From Capniomyces stellatus (Eukaryota > Kickxellomycota > Harpellomycetes > Harpellales > Legeriomycetaceae): a stretch of 64,000 bases of DNA. The stretch is from contig LUVW01000039.1 of NCBI GenBank assembly GCA_001661515.1, positions 210,478 through 274,477 of the forward strand. The letters are read 5' to 3'. The notes beneath the pieces are model-generated. The model was not told the DNA's origin and did not search any database. It saw only the letters and a program-made list of their open reading frames with translations. The position numbers were made by a program, and so were the translations under genes. This document shows, piece by piece, positions 34,384-45,179 of this stretch; position 1 is the first letter of the stretch; each line of letters opens with the position of its first letter.

Positions 34384-35562
34384 ATGTTTAAACAACTACT
34401 AACTCTCAATAGTAGAACTCTAATCAATTCCCACTTCCTTCCTAAAGTCAACTTTACAACCACCCCTTTTATACCCGCAAATAATGATCTCAACAACTCC
34501 CGAACAACAGATTTTGAAACTAAATCCCCAACTCGAACCAACATTCAAAAAGAAAATCGATTCTCAGAACCAAACCCTGAATTAAACAAGAACAATCTAC
34601 AAAATAGCCGAGTACAGTTTAAACCCAAAGTCTCCAACAACTATAACGAACGGAATCGAGATCAAAAGTATGAAAACACACACGACAACGTCAGTGATAA
34701 ACACCAGTCCGATAAGCAAGAATTAAACATTAATAAATATCCAAACCATAATAACTCCAACCAACCAAAACAACTCTACAACAAAACTAACAACAAACCC
34801 TGGAGTACGCCTGGAAATGATAATAAAATTAGCAGAAAATTCGAGAGTTTGGAAGACGCACCAAAAAAACCACAGCCCCAGCCTCAGCCTCAACCTCAGC
34901 CTCTAATCAAAGAAAATAAGCCCCCACCAGTAATCACTGCAGAGCAGATTGAAAGTTTCAATGTAAAGCTTGAAATTCTACAACGTGCGATTTACATAAC
35001 CTCCAAAAACTTCCCATCCCACACAATCCACGAGTCCAACACCGCAAGGCACCAAACAACAGAATCATCACTAGTTCTAAAATCCAAGCTCAAAGATCTT
35101 TCAATTCCAACCATCGTCGCATCGCCCAAACATAAACTCTACGTCCCCATTTGCCTTGTTGGCGAGTACCTCAGCTCCATCGGTAAAATCGAACTCCTCA
35201 ACCCCCGCCACAAATTCCGTCTCAGAACCATCTTCTGCCTCTACTCTGATAACTTTTCCTATAAATCTATCAAAATCAATCACCTCGACTCAACTACCGA
35301 CATCCAAACTTTTGATATCTTCATGCCCCAAAAAAAAAAAAAAAAGAAACCCGTCATCCAAGCTTACACCAGCATATCCTCCGCCTGCTACAACAAACTG
35401 GAACTCGAGTACCTTACTAACTCCCATCCCAATCCTGATCCCAACCCCGAGTCCCCTTCCACCAATACTATTACTGCCGATACCACCGCTACTGAATCCA
35501 CCGCTACTGAATTTACCAATATCGAGTCTGAAAACACAGAACCCAAACCCACAAACAACTGA
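34384..35562 (+). CDS. Unrecognised low-complexity protein, possibly mitochondrial
   Basis: A protein of 392 residues starting with ATG about 300 bp after the EDE1-like gene. The N-terminus (MFKQLLTLNSRTLINSHFLPK) is rich in Arg/Lys, Leu and Ser with no acidic residues, as in mitochondrial presequences. Residues about 30-190 are Asn/Pro/Gln-rich and disordered, with a PQPQPQ run. Residues about 195-320 look folded: SFNVKLEILQRAIYITSK, then LYVPICLVGEYLSSIGKIELL and FRLRTIFCLYSDNFSYKSI. A poly-A run at about 35331-35345 encodes KKKKKK; an indel there would change the C-terminus, which after the run is Thr/Pro/Glu-rich. The family was not identified. Confidence 0.6.
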   Translation: MFKQLLTLNSRTLINSHFLPKVNFTTTPFIPANNDLNNSRTTDFETKSPTRTNIQKENRFSEPNPELNKNNLQNSRVQFKPKVSNNYNERNRDQKYENTHDNVSDKHQSDKQELNINKYPNHNNSNQPKQLYNKTNNKPWSTPGNDNKISRKFESLEDAPKKPQPQPQPQPQPLIKENKPPPVITAEQIESFNVKLEILQRAIYITSKNFPSHTIHESNTARHQTTESSLVLKSKLKDLSIPTIVASPKHKLYVPICLVGEYLSSIGKIELLNPRHKFRLRTIFCLYSDNFSYKSIKINHLDSTTDIQTFDIFMPQKKKKKKPVIQAYTSISSACYNKLELEYLTNSHPNPDPNPESPSTNTITADTTATESTATEFTNIESENTEPKPTNN

Positions 35563-36404
35563 TTCATTTACCAGCTTAAATATAACACTTCTTAACTTTG
35601 TTAACTTGGATCATTTCCTCAAACCGTCACTGCTTTTTGAATTTTTGCTTTTTTTTTTTTTTACTTTGCAGCAACCACCCATTTCTTTAGTAATAGCTTT
35701 AACCCGAATCACTTGTATTAGCTTATATCATAAGCCCCTTTTTTATTTATTCTTCTTTTTTTACTTGCTATAACTTGGACTAATCTTTAATTTATCAATT
35801 ATCAATAGTATATTACCTCACTTATTTTACTTTATTTATAAACTGTTCACTCAATCCACATACTATGACACAAAAATGCCAAAACTAGCTCTGACCCAAA
35901 CCAAGTCCGTTGAAGAAAAAATATGTTTAAACTTTGTATTACTAAGCCCAAATACTCAAACTCTGGCTTACTGCCAGTTATTCCGTCCAAAAAGCCCTTG
36001 AAAACTACTGTCATATTTACATAAAATAGCTAGGTCCGCCCTACAAATCATTATATCAATAATCAGCATTGATTCAACCACTAACACCCTAAAACAGATA
36101 TCCTACTATATCCCAGTTGAACTGCGAAATACAAAATCCATTATAAAATCCAACATCCATCTCTGGCTTTGTACCTACCGGCGGTTTAAACTCGTCATTA
36201 TCTGGCTCGCCACTAATTCCAGAGCAAACATGTTGATTCGTTTTGATTTAACTACATTTTAAATTAGTTCTCATTAAGTCCTTTAAGTGTGAAGCCCGCA
36301 TTATTCAACACACCCTTCACCCAAGTGTACCATACTTTTTGTACCACTACCCAACCAAAAACACTGGCCACTTCAACACCGTATTCACGTATTTAGAACT
36401 CCAG
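35563..36404. other. Convergent intergenic spacer
   Basis: About 840 bp of AT-rich sequence between the 3' ends of the unrecognised gene and PI31. No gene seen. Confidence 0.5.
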
Positions 36405-38212
36405 TTACCTAAAAAATCCCCCTCCCCCAAACCCTCCACTAGAGCCACCTCTCCCAAATCCTCCTCTCCCAAAGCCTCCTCTACCAGGTCCTCGGCCTCC
36501 TGGAAGCGGCCCAAATGGTCCAATTGGATCATATCTTGCGCCTTGAGGAATCGATCCCCTATAATTTGCAGCGTATAAAAATTAAATTAGAAAAGTTGGA
36601 AACAAAACAATGCATAAAACTATTTGATCCTAGCTGCGTGGATCAAACCCACTAGCTTAAAGTACACATAATTTTGTTTCAGTGAGCACCAGCCACATTT
36701 ACCTTGGAATTTCTTGTGGTCCTCCAAATATATCCGCATCAGGTGACCCTGATTGTGAATCAGGATGTCTAGCTCCAAATATCGGATGATCTGGTCCAAC
36801 CACGTTGCCTCCCCCCATAATCGACCCTGGCCCGCTACACTCAACACAACAATACAACCATACCAGTATCCGGATATTTACAAAATAAATAAATACGCAA
36901 TTAGACCTTACTGCAAAAAGTTGAGCCTTCCACCAATAAAAATGTATGCCAATTATAATAGCTCTCAAGGCTTACCCAATTCCGGAAATATCTGGATACA
37001 AATCCGACCGCCCAATCTCTAACGGGTTAGTTGCTCTAAATTAAAAAAGCAAAAATAGTTATATTCACAAGCTGCTTGATACCTCCAACTCAACATTTCG
37101 CTGCTAATCGATGTCTTTTGTAGAATTCCATGTTCCTGGTCACTTGGATACTAAACCACAATGTCTTTGAAATATCTTTGAAACGGAGCTGCAAGTATGT
37201 TAATTACCTGTGACCTGAGCCCTGTCCAATATTTAAAATATCTTGTCTTTGGAATACTCCTTGGTCATTCTCTGCTAAAATTCCTGCTGCTCTTTGAAAT
37301 TTATACGTTCCTCTACTTTACCATTTAATATAACAGTTTCATCTTGGATTTGACTTATACGACGTAATTTCATGTTGGTACCACTAGGCTTTGTATGTAT
37401 TAGTTAAATAACCTTGATTTTATCGCATATTCACTTACTTTACACACTCTGATTCCTGGACCTTGGGAACAAATGGCTGGACTAGGTTTTCATAAAAGTC
37501 GTTCGTAAAACTTTGCACCTTCTTGAACACACTGCTAAGCAGTGACTCTTTGTTATTTTTGTTCAATTCAGCATTGAAATCGATTGGAAATTTTATTGGC
37601 TCATTTAAAATATCTGAAAGCTGAAAACTGAACGTCTTGGCTCCTTCTCCGCCCTGTTAATATTCCGAGAAACCAGTGTCAATTCCGAGGATATACTTTT
37701 CAATCCACTCATTCACCCTCACCCCTTTCACTTTACTTGTATAACACAATGATAAATTTAAACTTCAAAAAAAAATATACAAACACAAACACTCGGCAAT
37801 TTCCTGCTTAAAGTACCTTATCTGAGACCGCATTGATTATAACTGTCGTGTTGACAAAAAGCCAAACTATCTTTACCAGAACTTTGGACTCATTTGGATC
37901 GACGGTTTTAATGCTGTATTCTGCTTTGCTTGTCCAGTCTGTCTCTTTATTTTCCTCATTTCTTATTTCATCACTGCTAGAGGTTCCATCCCTGGTATTG
38001 AAAAATTTGGCAAATTCCAACGTCCCACCCCCGTTTTCTACGCTTTCTTTTGGTAGAGCAACTCCTGTAACTTTTTTTGCTTCAAAGTTGCTATGCTGTA
38101 GGACACTGTGGCACAATGCACATACGAGCTGTTCTTTGGTGTAAATAATCGTATCCTTGTACAAATTTGCAAAGTATTTAGCAAACTCTTTATCGTTCCC
38201 TTTGTTTTCCAT
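36405..38212 (-). CDS. Proteasome inhibitor/regulator PI31 homologue (Fub1/PSMF1), five exons
   Basis: The spliced product is 318 residues. Exons on the minus strand are 38212-37817, 37653-37439, 37035-36976, 36834-36703 and 36558-36405, all GT-AG and phase-compatible. The N-terminal FP (Fbxo7/PI31) fold is seen in TKEQLVCALCHSVL and YSIKTVDPNESKVLVKIVWL. Exon 2 continues it (GGEGAKTFSFQLSDIL). The C-terminal part is the proline/glycine-rich PI31 tail: NPLEIGRSDLYPDI, NVVGPDHPIFG and GARYDPIGPFGP. PI31 binds the 20S proteasome core and can inhibit it or assist its assembly and transport. Unlike mammalian PI31 the protein ends in an RGG-type tail (GRGGFGRGG, ending FFR). Confidence 0.88.
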
Positions 38213-38676
38213 TGCTTTAATCGATGTCCCCTTTGTTTACCCTTACTTCTTTGGTTTTTTCTTTAATCCTCTGTTTGTTTGTTTGTTTGTTATTTGTTTT
38301 AATAAATATAAAGTACATTTAGTGAAATAAAACATTTCCGTGCTGAATTGCTTGGGTTCACAATTTATAGAATGGTTCAGCCTATTTAAATGTGGTCATA
38401 GAAAACCATCAACGACTTGGCTTAAATATTAAAACCTGCTTGCCCAATTGTTTGAAAGATCAAGCATGCCCTAGCATTGGATTTTACATAATTTCACATT
38501 GAAAAATAGGGTTAAAAATGAGGCAAACTCAATCTAATCCAACCTGATTTCCCAGCTTCATTAATAAAGTTTATGCGGGTTAAAAACAAACGTGATATTT
38601 TTTTTTATTTATTTTTTTATTGATATTTTTATTGATATTTTTATTGATATTTTTATTGATATTTTTATTTTTTATT
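38213..38676. other. Spacer with TTTTTATTGATA tandem repeat
   Basis: Upstream region of PI31 followed by a 12-bp TTTTTATTGATA tandem array (about 38618-38670). The array abuts the 3' end of the LINE fragment. In LINE orientation it is an A-rich tail-like repeat. Confidence 0.5.
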
Positions 38677-38679
38677 ATG

Positions 38680-39415
38680 GGTTCAATAATACAATACTCA
38701 AAAATATTACAAAGCTAGTGGAACACTATTTAAAAAAAGTGACTATTTCAAATACTATCCTACTCCATGTCGTCACTCTAGAGACACTGTACCTTGGCAG
38801 CGCTGGTTCAGTGGGGCTGGTGATGTACTAACCTCATCGAGTCTTAGTAATCGGGTTGCGCGGATTAAAGTCAAGAATGATGCTGTTGCAAGCGTCATCG
38901 AGACTGAGCGGTCATATTCTTTCTTTTGGATAGCAGATGCCTTGATTTTTAGTTCTCCCCCCGAGAAGCTCACCTACCAGCTTATTACGAGTTGAGTTGG
39001 GCGTAAGATTAAAGTCCGGTGAACTCTGATACGTGATGTCAGGAATAAATTCCTTGAGGGTAATTTCTCTAGCATCGTCCAATTTGTTACAATCAATTAG
39101 GATGTGCTCTATTGTTTCTGGGTGTCTTCTGTGACACATTGGGCAGTATTCTTTGTACTTGGTGTTTATGAACTTGCTGTTTGCTAGTCTCTCTGAGGTC
39201 CAAAAATCTCATATTCTTATTTTTCCTATTTCTTTGATTCCTCTACTGTGCTCAGGGTATACTATTTCTAGCCCTGTCCAATTTGATCCTTCGTCGATGT
39301 TGTGATCTAGTATCCATTTTGTAATTCCGGACACGTCATTCTTTTTTGTTCTCTTTACTAGTGCCTCTGCTACTCCTCCTGCTTTGTTTGAGTCACTGTC
39401 TTTCTTTAACTACTT
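38680..39415 (-). mobile_element. Degenerate non-LTR retrotransposon (LINE) 3' fragment, copy 1
   Basis: Minus-strand translation gives the end of a reverse-transcriptase protein: an NWTGLEIVYPEHSRGIKEIG region, then RLANSKFINTKYKEYCPMC, and a CCHC zinc finger (C-P-M-C, H, C) of the zf-RVT type. The frame is broken by a TGA at 39209-39211 and by a shift near 38960. The 5' part of the element is absent, as is typical of LINE insertions. Confidence 0.75.
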
Positions 39416-39579
39416 TATCAAAGCAATACCGTATAAACATAATGGAGACAAAATAATATCGTATGGATAACGTCATTTATCTTTATTTTTTAGCAAGACG
39501 AAATAGTAATAACATCAACAAGTAAATTCCAATTTAAAAAAAACGCCAAGTAGAAACGCGATTTAAATAAAAACAATCA

Positions 39580-41265
39580 TTAGACCGAGTTTATCTGTTC
39601 CTGCGCGTATTCATCTGTTAGTTTAGCTTCAAGGGTCTTGGACATCCCATTTGCGTAGCTGGTCAATTGAACATCAAATTCCTGCAACAATTTGTCAAGT
39701 TTGGCGCTTTTATAATTCTGGAAAGAAATCACAATATCGCTAAACATCGAGTTTACACCTTCTACAGATTCTAAACTCAAATCATTCTCCAGCTCAAGAA
39801 ATTCTTTCTCAAACAAATCTGAAAAAATATTCGATTTAGACTTCAACTCTTGCAGTCTATTCTTGATGTGCTCAAACTCAGAGCCAACTTTGTTATTCAT
39901 AAAATCTTGCGTGGCATCTGTTGCGGATTCCCTTATTCTGTTCAAACTATCCCGACTTTCGAAATATTGCCTTATATACTTCAGCGCTTTGGAATAATAT
40001 TCCTTTACTCCATCTTGTATTACTTTATCCGCACCCAATCTCTCGTCGCTGCTTTTTTTTCCATCTTCAATAATGCTCTGCCTTATTTTTTGTTCAAAAT
40101 CACGTATATCCTTATTAAGTTCTTCCTTCATGTTGACATAATCTTTGTTGTACTCTTCAATCAATTTATTTTCTTGTTCATTCAAATTTTCGTTTGCAAA
40201 GTTTTTACTTTCTACCAAAAAGCTTTTACTGATATTTTCAGTCAATTTTTCTTTAGCTATGACAGCTTTGATTTTACCAAGCTCTTCTAACGATGCAGCA
40301 TTCTCCAAGTCCTTGGCTACCTTCCACGTGTCATAATCATCCGGGTGTGTAAGAATATCTTTTGGCTCAAGTTTTGTGTTTTCCAAAATCCAGTCCAAAT
40401 AGTCTCGCAACCTTGTGACTACGTCAACATGTCGGAAATCTTCTGACATATTATCGAGCCTGGCCTTTTTAAACTCTTCAGTGATGTTTTCTTTTCTTCC
40501 ATATGAAATCGACCCAATCAACGCATTTCCATGATTAGGCAAGTAAAGTGGCCCTCCCAAATCCCCATAAATCTTTGTCTCATCTCCCTTATTGTAGTAA
40601 AACATTGCACCGTGAGGCAGGTGATTATTTATCTTAAAGTACTTTAAAACATTGTCTCTACTCAGAAGGCTCACATCTGCTGCCTTCAGCTCTTTTCCTG
40701 GAGGCGTCGTGTCATCCCCATACATCCTCATCCACCCAGCAACACGAGTTTTATCCAGGGAATCAACTTCACCATTATAGATCTTGGCATAATTTATTCC
40801 AAGATTCTGAAAGTCTGAATCATCAACTCTTATTAGCGCAATATCGTTTCCATACGATGCAACATCGTACTTTGGGTGCACTATAGTTTTACTTGCTTCA
40901 AACTTCTTCCCTCCTCTCACAAAACTATACTTTGAGTTGGCCGATATATCAACCTTCAACTCAACCTCACTATACATATACCTATTTAGACAAGTTGCAG
41001 ATGTAAGGATGTAGTTCTTTGAAATTATCGATCCTCCACATCGCTTTTTGATAGCACCTTCATAATCATGAACTGAAATGTGGAGAGAAACGATGTATGG
41101 CACCTCTTCTAACCCGATATAATCTTCATTTACGGCTCTTTTGCTTCTGTCTAGCGTATCCCCTGCATTGCCTCCTTGAGTAATTGGATCTAAATCTGAA
41201 ATCCAGGCTCCTGAAGCTGATGCCAATAAGAAACTGACTAGAATACTGACTGTGCTGATCTTCAT
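39580..41265 (-). CDS. Secreted trypsin-fold pseudoprotease with helical C-terminal domain, copy 1
   Basis: A protein of 561 residues with a signal peptide (MKISTVSILVSFLLASASGA). The S1 fold is clear (EEVPYIVSLH, CGGSIISKNYIL, NDIALIRV, VAGW), but the active site is gone. The His of the AAHC box is T91 (TSATC) and the nucleophile Ser is L236 (GDLGGP); only D141 of the triad remains. The cysteine before the active-site loop is Y233, and the activation sequence after KR is AVNE instead of an I-I/V-G-G type. Residues about 310-561 form a charged, coiled-coil-like helical extension shared with the intact paralogue at 46904-48595. It cannot work as a serine protease; a decoy, binding or regulatory role is inference. 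It is identical to the copy at 43494-45179. Confidence 0.88.
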   Translation of the reverse strand: MKISTVSILVSFLLASASGAWISDLDPITQGGNAGDTLDRSKRAVNEDYIGLEEVPYIVSLHISVHDYEGAIKKRCGGSIISKNYILTSATCLNRYMYSEVELKVDISANSKYSFVRGGKKFEASKTIVHPKYDVASYGNDIALIRVDDSDFQNLGINYAKIYNGEVDSLDKTRVAGWMRMYGDDTTPPGKELKAADVSLLSRDNVLKYFKINNHLPHGAMFYYNKGDETKIYGDLGGPLYLPNHGNALIGSISYGRKENITEEFKKARLDNMSEDFRHVDVVTRLRDYLDWILENTKLEPKDILTHPDDYDTWKVAKDLENAASLEELGKIKAVIAKEKLTENISKSFLVESKNFANENLNEQENKLIEEYNKDYVNMKEELNKDIRDFEQKIRQSIIEDGKKSSDERLGADKVIQDGVKEYYSKALKYIRQYFESRDSLNRIRESATDATQDFMNNKVGSEFEHIKNRLQELKSKSNIFSDLFEKEFLELENDLSLESVEGVNSMFSDIVISFQNYKSAKLDKLLQEFDVQLTSYANGMSKTLEAKLTDEYAQEQINSV

Positions 41266-41395
41266 GATTGATAATACTGGTTTGCTGTTTGCTGTTTTCT
41301 GTTTGCTGTTTGCTGTTTGATTTTAGTTGTTTGCTGACATCACTACTTGAAGACGACTTGCTGATGAGAAAATAAAAATAGTGCTTTTCACTCGG

Positions 41396-41403
41396 TATTT
41401 ATT
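41396..41403 (-). promoter_or_regulatory. TATA-like element of pseudoprotease copy 1
   Basis: The minus strand reads AATAAATACCGAGTG, aligning with TATAAATACCGAGTGG upstream of the intact paralogue. The first T of the box is changed to A. Confidence 0.35.
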
Positions 41404-42249
41404 CAAATAGACCACGGACCAAAATTACAAGAATTAGACCCAAATCAGCTCTCATTTTCATTTTCATTTCATTTTGGGTTTAGCCTTTTTACTATTGTAA
41501 ACTTGGTTCTCAATCTTAACTATAAACACACTCTACTCTTGTTTTTGTGTTCTCCTTTTAATACAAACACACATTTTAGTAAATTCACTCTTATCTTCAC
41601 TTTTAAATATCATGTTATAATTTGCAATCATGTATAGGCAGTTTAACGAAACCATACAGGTTGTTGTGGGGATGTTGGTTGGAGAGAAATCACATCATAG
41701 GATGTGGTATATACCTGATTTAGTTGCTCCTATAACACAACTTGATTCTTATTGCCAAACTTGGAAATGTACCATATTTGTTTAGTTTTTGAATTGGTTT
41801 CTATAATCTAGAATGCATTGATCTTCAAGCTTTGGAAATAGCATATCTGGCAATAAGAAAAACGCACTTGCTATTCCATGCTTCTATCGGGGGTTCAGAT
41901 TATTCTTGGCGATGAAACAAGCACCAAATACCATAAACCGACTTGATAGCTTGCCATCCAATGTTTTGTTGAAAAGTAGCTTCGGTGTGTGTAGATTCAT
42001 TTTTTTGTAATAGAAATTAAGTGTATATAGATTTTAGTTTATTTTATCGAAATTAAGGCGTGTAGGTTTTGTATTTTTAGAACCGATTAACTCCGACTTT
42101 TTGAAACTGCCAAACCAAGGTTCTATTCAGAATATCAATACCTTATCTTTAAACTCGTGACTAAAAGTGTAGAAACTGCATTTATTTGACTCATTAACAA
42201 CCATAGAAACAATAATACAGTTATTTATAAAGTAAAAAAACAAGAGTAC

Positions 42250-42430
42250 TTATTGGATCGGGCTTGCCAATTCCTTGGCATACTGGTTTCTGAGTTTGGT
42301 CTCAAGAGTCTTGAGCGTCTCGTTTATAAGATCAATAAACCGGATTTCAATTTTCTGGAATTAGGCATGGAATTCTGTGCCATTTTTTGCTAAATCAATC
42401 TTGAAGGTATCTAACAGAGCTTTTCTTATT
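42250..42430 (-). pseudogene. Relic of a protease C-terminal tail, copy 1
   Basis: Minus-strand translation gives ALLDTFKIDLAKNGTEFHA, an in-frame stop, then FQKIEIRFIDLINETLKT and LETKLRNQYAKELASPIQ with a terminal stop. It aligns with the end of the pseudoprotease (SKTLEAKLTDEYAQEQINSV). The rest of that gene is missing, and the LINE fragment boundary lies about 160 bp upstream. Confidence 0.65.
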
Positions 42431-42595
42431 TACTTTGATTTTTTCGCTTAATTGGCGTATTGTATTCTCCTGATTCTCTCCAACGACCTTTTTTCACCAC
42501 TTTATACCTACCTTCTCTCTCACCGCTGCCCTTTTTTTCATCATTTTTGTTTTTTTTTATTGAGATTCATCATTTTTGTTTTATATTTTAAAATG

Positions 42596-43329
42596 GGTTC
42601 AATAATACAATACTCAAAAATATTAAAGCTAGTGGAACACTATTTAAAAAAAGTGACTATTTCAAATACTATCCTACTCCATGTCGTCACTCTAGAGACA
42701 CTGTACCTTGGCAGCGCTGGTTCAGTGGGGCTGGTGATGTACTAACCTCATCGAGTCTTAGTAATCGGGTTGCGCGGATTAAAGTCAAGAATGATGCTGT
42801 TGCAAGCGTCATCGAGACTGAGCGGTCATATTCTTTCTTTTGGATAGCAGATGCCTTGATTTTTAGTTCTCCCCCCGAGAAGCTCACCTACCAGCTTATT
42901 ACGAGTTGAGTTGGGCGTAAGATTAAAGTCCGGTGAACTCTGATACGTGATGTCAGGAATAAATTCCTTGAGGGTAATTTCTCTAGCATCGTCCAATTTG
43001 TTACAATCAATTAGGATGTGCTCTATTGTTTCTGGGTGTCTTCTGTGACACATTGGGCAGTATTCTTTGTACTTGGTGTTTATGAACTTGCTGTTTGCTA
43101 GTCTCTCTGAGGTCCAAAAATCTCATATTCTTATTTTTCCTATTTCTTTGATTCCTCTACTGTGCTCAGGGTATACTATTTCTAGCCCTGTCCAATTTGA
43201 TCCTTCGTCGATGTTGTGATCTAGTATCCATTTTGTAATTCCGGACACGTCATTCTTTTTTGTTCTCTTTACTAGTGCCTCTGCTACTCCTCCTGCTTTG
43301 TTTGAGTCACTGTCTTTCTTTAACTACTT
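42596..43329 (-). mobile_element. Degenerate LINE 3' fragment, copy 2
   Basis: Same zinc-finger and RT C-terminal sequence as copy 1, with the same TGA (43123-43125). It belongs to duplicated unit 2. Confidence 0.75.
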
Positions 43330-43493
43330 TATCAAAGCAATACCGTATAAACATAATGGAGACAAAATAATATCGTATGGATAACGTCATTTATCTTTAT
43401 TTTTTAGCAAGACGAAATAGTAATAACATCAACAAGTAAATTCCAATTTAAAAAAAACGCCAAGTAGAAACGCGATTTAAATAAAAACAATCA

Positions 43494-45179
43494 TTAGACC
43501 GAGTTTATCTGTTCCTGCGCGTATTCATCTGTTAGTTTAGCTTCAAGGGTCTTGGACATCCCATTTGCGTAGCTGGTCAATTGAACATCAAATTCCTGCA
43601 ACAATTTGTCAAGTTTGGCGCTTTTATAATTCTGGAAAGAAATCACAATATCGCTAAACATCGAGTTTACACCTTCTACAGATTCTAAACTCAAATCATT
43701 CTCCAGCTCAAGAAATTCTTTCTCAAACAAATCTGAAAAAATATTCGATTTAGACTTCAACTCTTGCAGTCTATTCTTGATGTGCTCAAACTCAGAGCCA
43801 ACTTTGTTATTCATAAAATCTTGCGTGGCATCTGTTGCGGATTCCCTTATTCTGTTCAAACTATCCCGACTTTCGAAATATTGCCTTATATACTTCAGCG
43901 CTTTGGAATAATATTCCTTTACTCCATCTTGTATTACTTTATCCGCACCCAATCTCTCGTCGCTGCTTTTTTTTCCATCTTCAATAATGCTCTGCCTTAT
44001 TTTTTGTTCAAAATCACGTATATCCTTATTAAGTTCTTCCTTCATGTTGACATAATCTTTGTTGTACTCTTCAATCAATTTATTTTCTTGTTCATTCAAA
44101 TTTTCGTTTGCAAAGTTTTTACTTTCTACCAAAAAGCTTTTACTGATATTTTCAGTCAATTTTTCTTTAGCTATGACAGCTTTGATTTTACCAAGCTCTT
44201 CTAACGATGCAGCATTCTCCAAGTCCTTGGCTACCTTCCACGTGTCATAATCATCCGGGTGTGTAAGAATATCTTTTGGCTCAAGTTTTGTGTTTTCCAA
44301 AATCCAGTCCAAATAGTCTCGCAACCTTGTGACTACGTCAACATGTCGGAAATCTTCTGACATATTATCGAGCCTGGCCTTTTTAAACTCTTCAGTGATG
44401 TTTTCTTTTCTTCCATATGAAATCGACCCAATCAACGCATTTCCATGATTAGGCAAGTAAAGTGGCCCTCCCAAATCCCCATAAATCTTTGTCTCATCTC
44501 CCTTATTGTAGTAAAACATTGCACCGTGAGGCAGGTGATTATTTATCTTAAAGTACTTTAAAACATTGTCTCTACTCAGAAGGCTCACATCTGCTGCCTT
44601 CAGCTCTTTTCCTGGAGGCGTCGTGTCATCCCCATACATCCTCATCCACCCAGCAACACGAGTTTTATCCAGGGAATCAACTTCACCATTATAGATCTTG
44701 GCATAATTTATTCCAAGATTCTGAAAGTCTGAATCATCAACTCTTATTAGCGCAATATCGTTTCCATACGATGCAACATCGTACTTTGGGTGCACTATAG
44801 TTTTACTTGCTTCAAACTTCTTCCCTCCTCTCACAAAACTATACTTTGAGTTGGCCGATATATCAACCTTCAACTCAACCTCACTATACATATACCTATT
44901 TAGACAAGTTGCAGATGTAAGGATGTAGTTCTTTGAAATTATCGATCCTCCACATCGCTTTTTGATAGCACCTTCATAATCATGAACTGAAATGTGGAGA
45001 GAAACGATGTATGGCACCTCTTCTAACCCGATATAATCTTCATTTACGGCTCTTTTGCTTCTGTCTAGCGTATCCCCTGCATTGCCTCCTTGAGTAATTG
45101 GATCTAAATCTGAAATCCAGGCTCCTGAAGCTGATGCCAATAAGAAACTGACTAGAATACTGACTGTGCTGATCTTCAT
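43494..45179 (-). CDS. Secreted trypsin-fold pseudoprotease with helical C-terminal domain, copy 2
   Basis: Encodes a 561-residue protein identical to the one at 39580-41265, with the same losses (T91 for His, L236 for Ser, Y233 for Cys). The upstream GCTGTTT-rich leader and the AATAAATA element (45310-45317) are also duplicated. If the duplication is real, both copies have complete 5' and 3' flanks and could both be expressed. Confidence 0.85.
   Translation of the reverse strand: MKISTVSILVSFLLASASGAWISDLDPITQGGNAGDTLDRSKRAVNEDYIGLEEVPYIVSLHISVHDYEGAIKKRCGGSIISKNYILTSATCLNRYMYSEVELKVDISANSKYSFVRGGKKFEASKTIVHPKYDVASYGNDIALIRVDDSDFQNLGINYAKIYNGEVDSLDKTRVAGWMRMYGDDTTPPGKELKAADVSLLSRDNVLKYFKINNHLPHGAMFYYNKGDETKIYGDLGGPLYLPNHGNALIGSISYGRKENITEEFKKARLDNMSEDFRHVDVVTRLRDYLDWILENTKLEPKDILTHPDDYDTWKVAKDLENAASLEELGKIKAVIAKEKLTENISKSFLVESKNFANENLNEQENKLIEEYNKDYVNMKEELNKDIRDFEQKIRQSIIEDGKKSSDERLGADKVIQDGVKEYYSKALKYIRQYFESRDSLNRIRESATDATQDFMNNKVGSEFEHIKNRLQELKSKSNIFSDLFEKEFLELENDLSLESVEGVNSMFSDIVISFQNYKSAKLDKLLQEFDVQLTSYANGMSKTLEAKLTDEYAQEQINSV

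Larger units (their letters stand above)
38677..42592. repeat. Tandem duplication, unit 1 (3.9 kb)
   Basis: This block recurs at 42593-46506 with a constant 3914-bp offset and no difference in the encoded proteins. It contains a LINE fragment, a pseudoprotease gene and a protease-tail relic. It differs from unit 2 by a 2-bp CA insertion near 38706 and by its left flank. Confidence 0.9.

Noticed and set aside
39850..40290. Plus-strand frame rich in Phe/Ile across the pseudoprotease gene
   Set aside because: It is the complement of Lys/Glu-rich helical codons, not a membrane protein.
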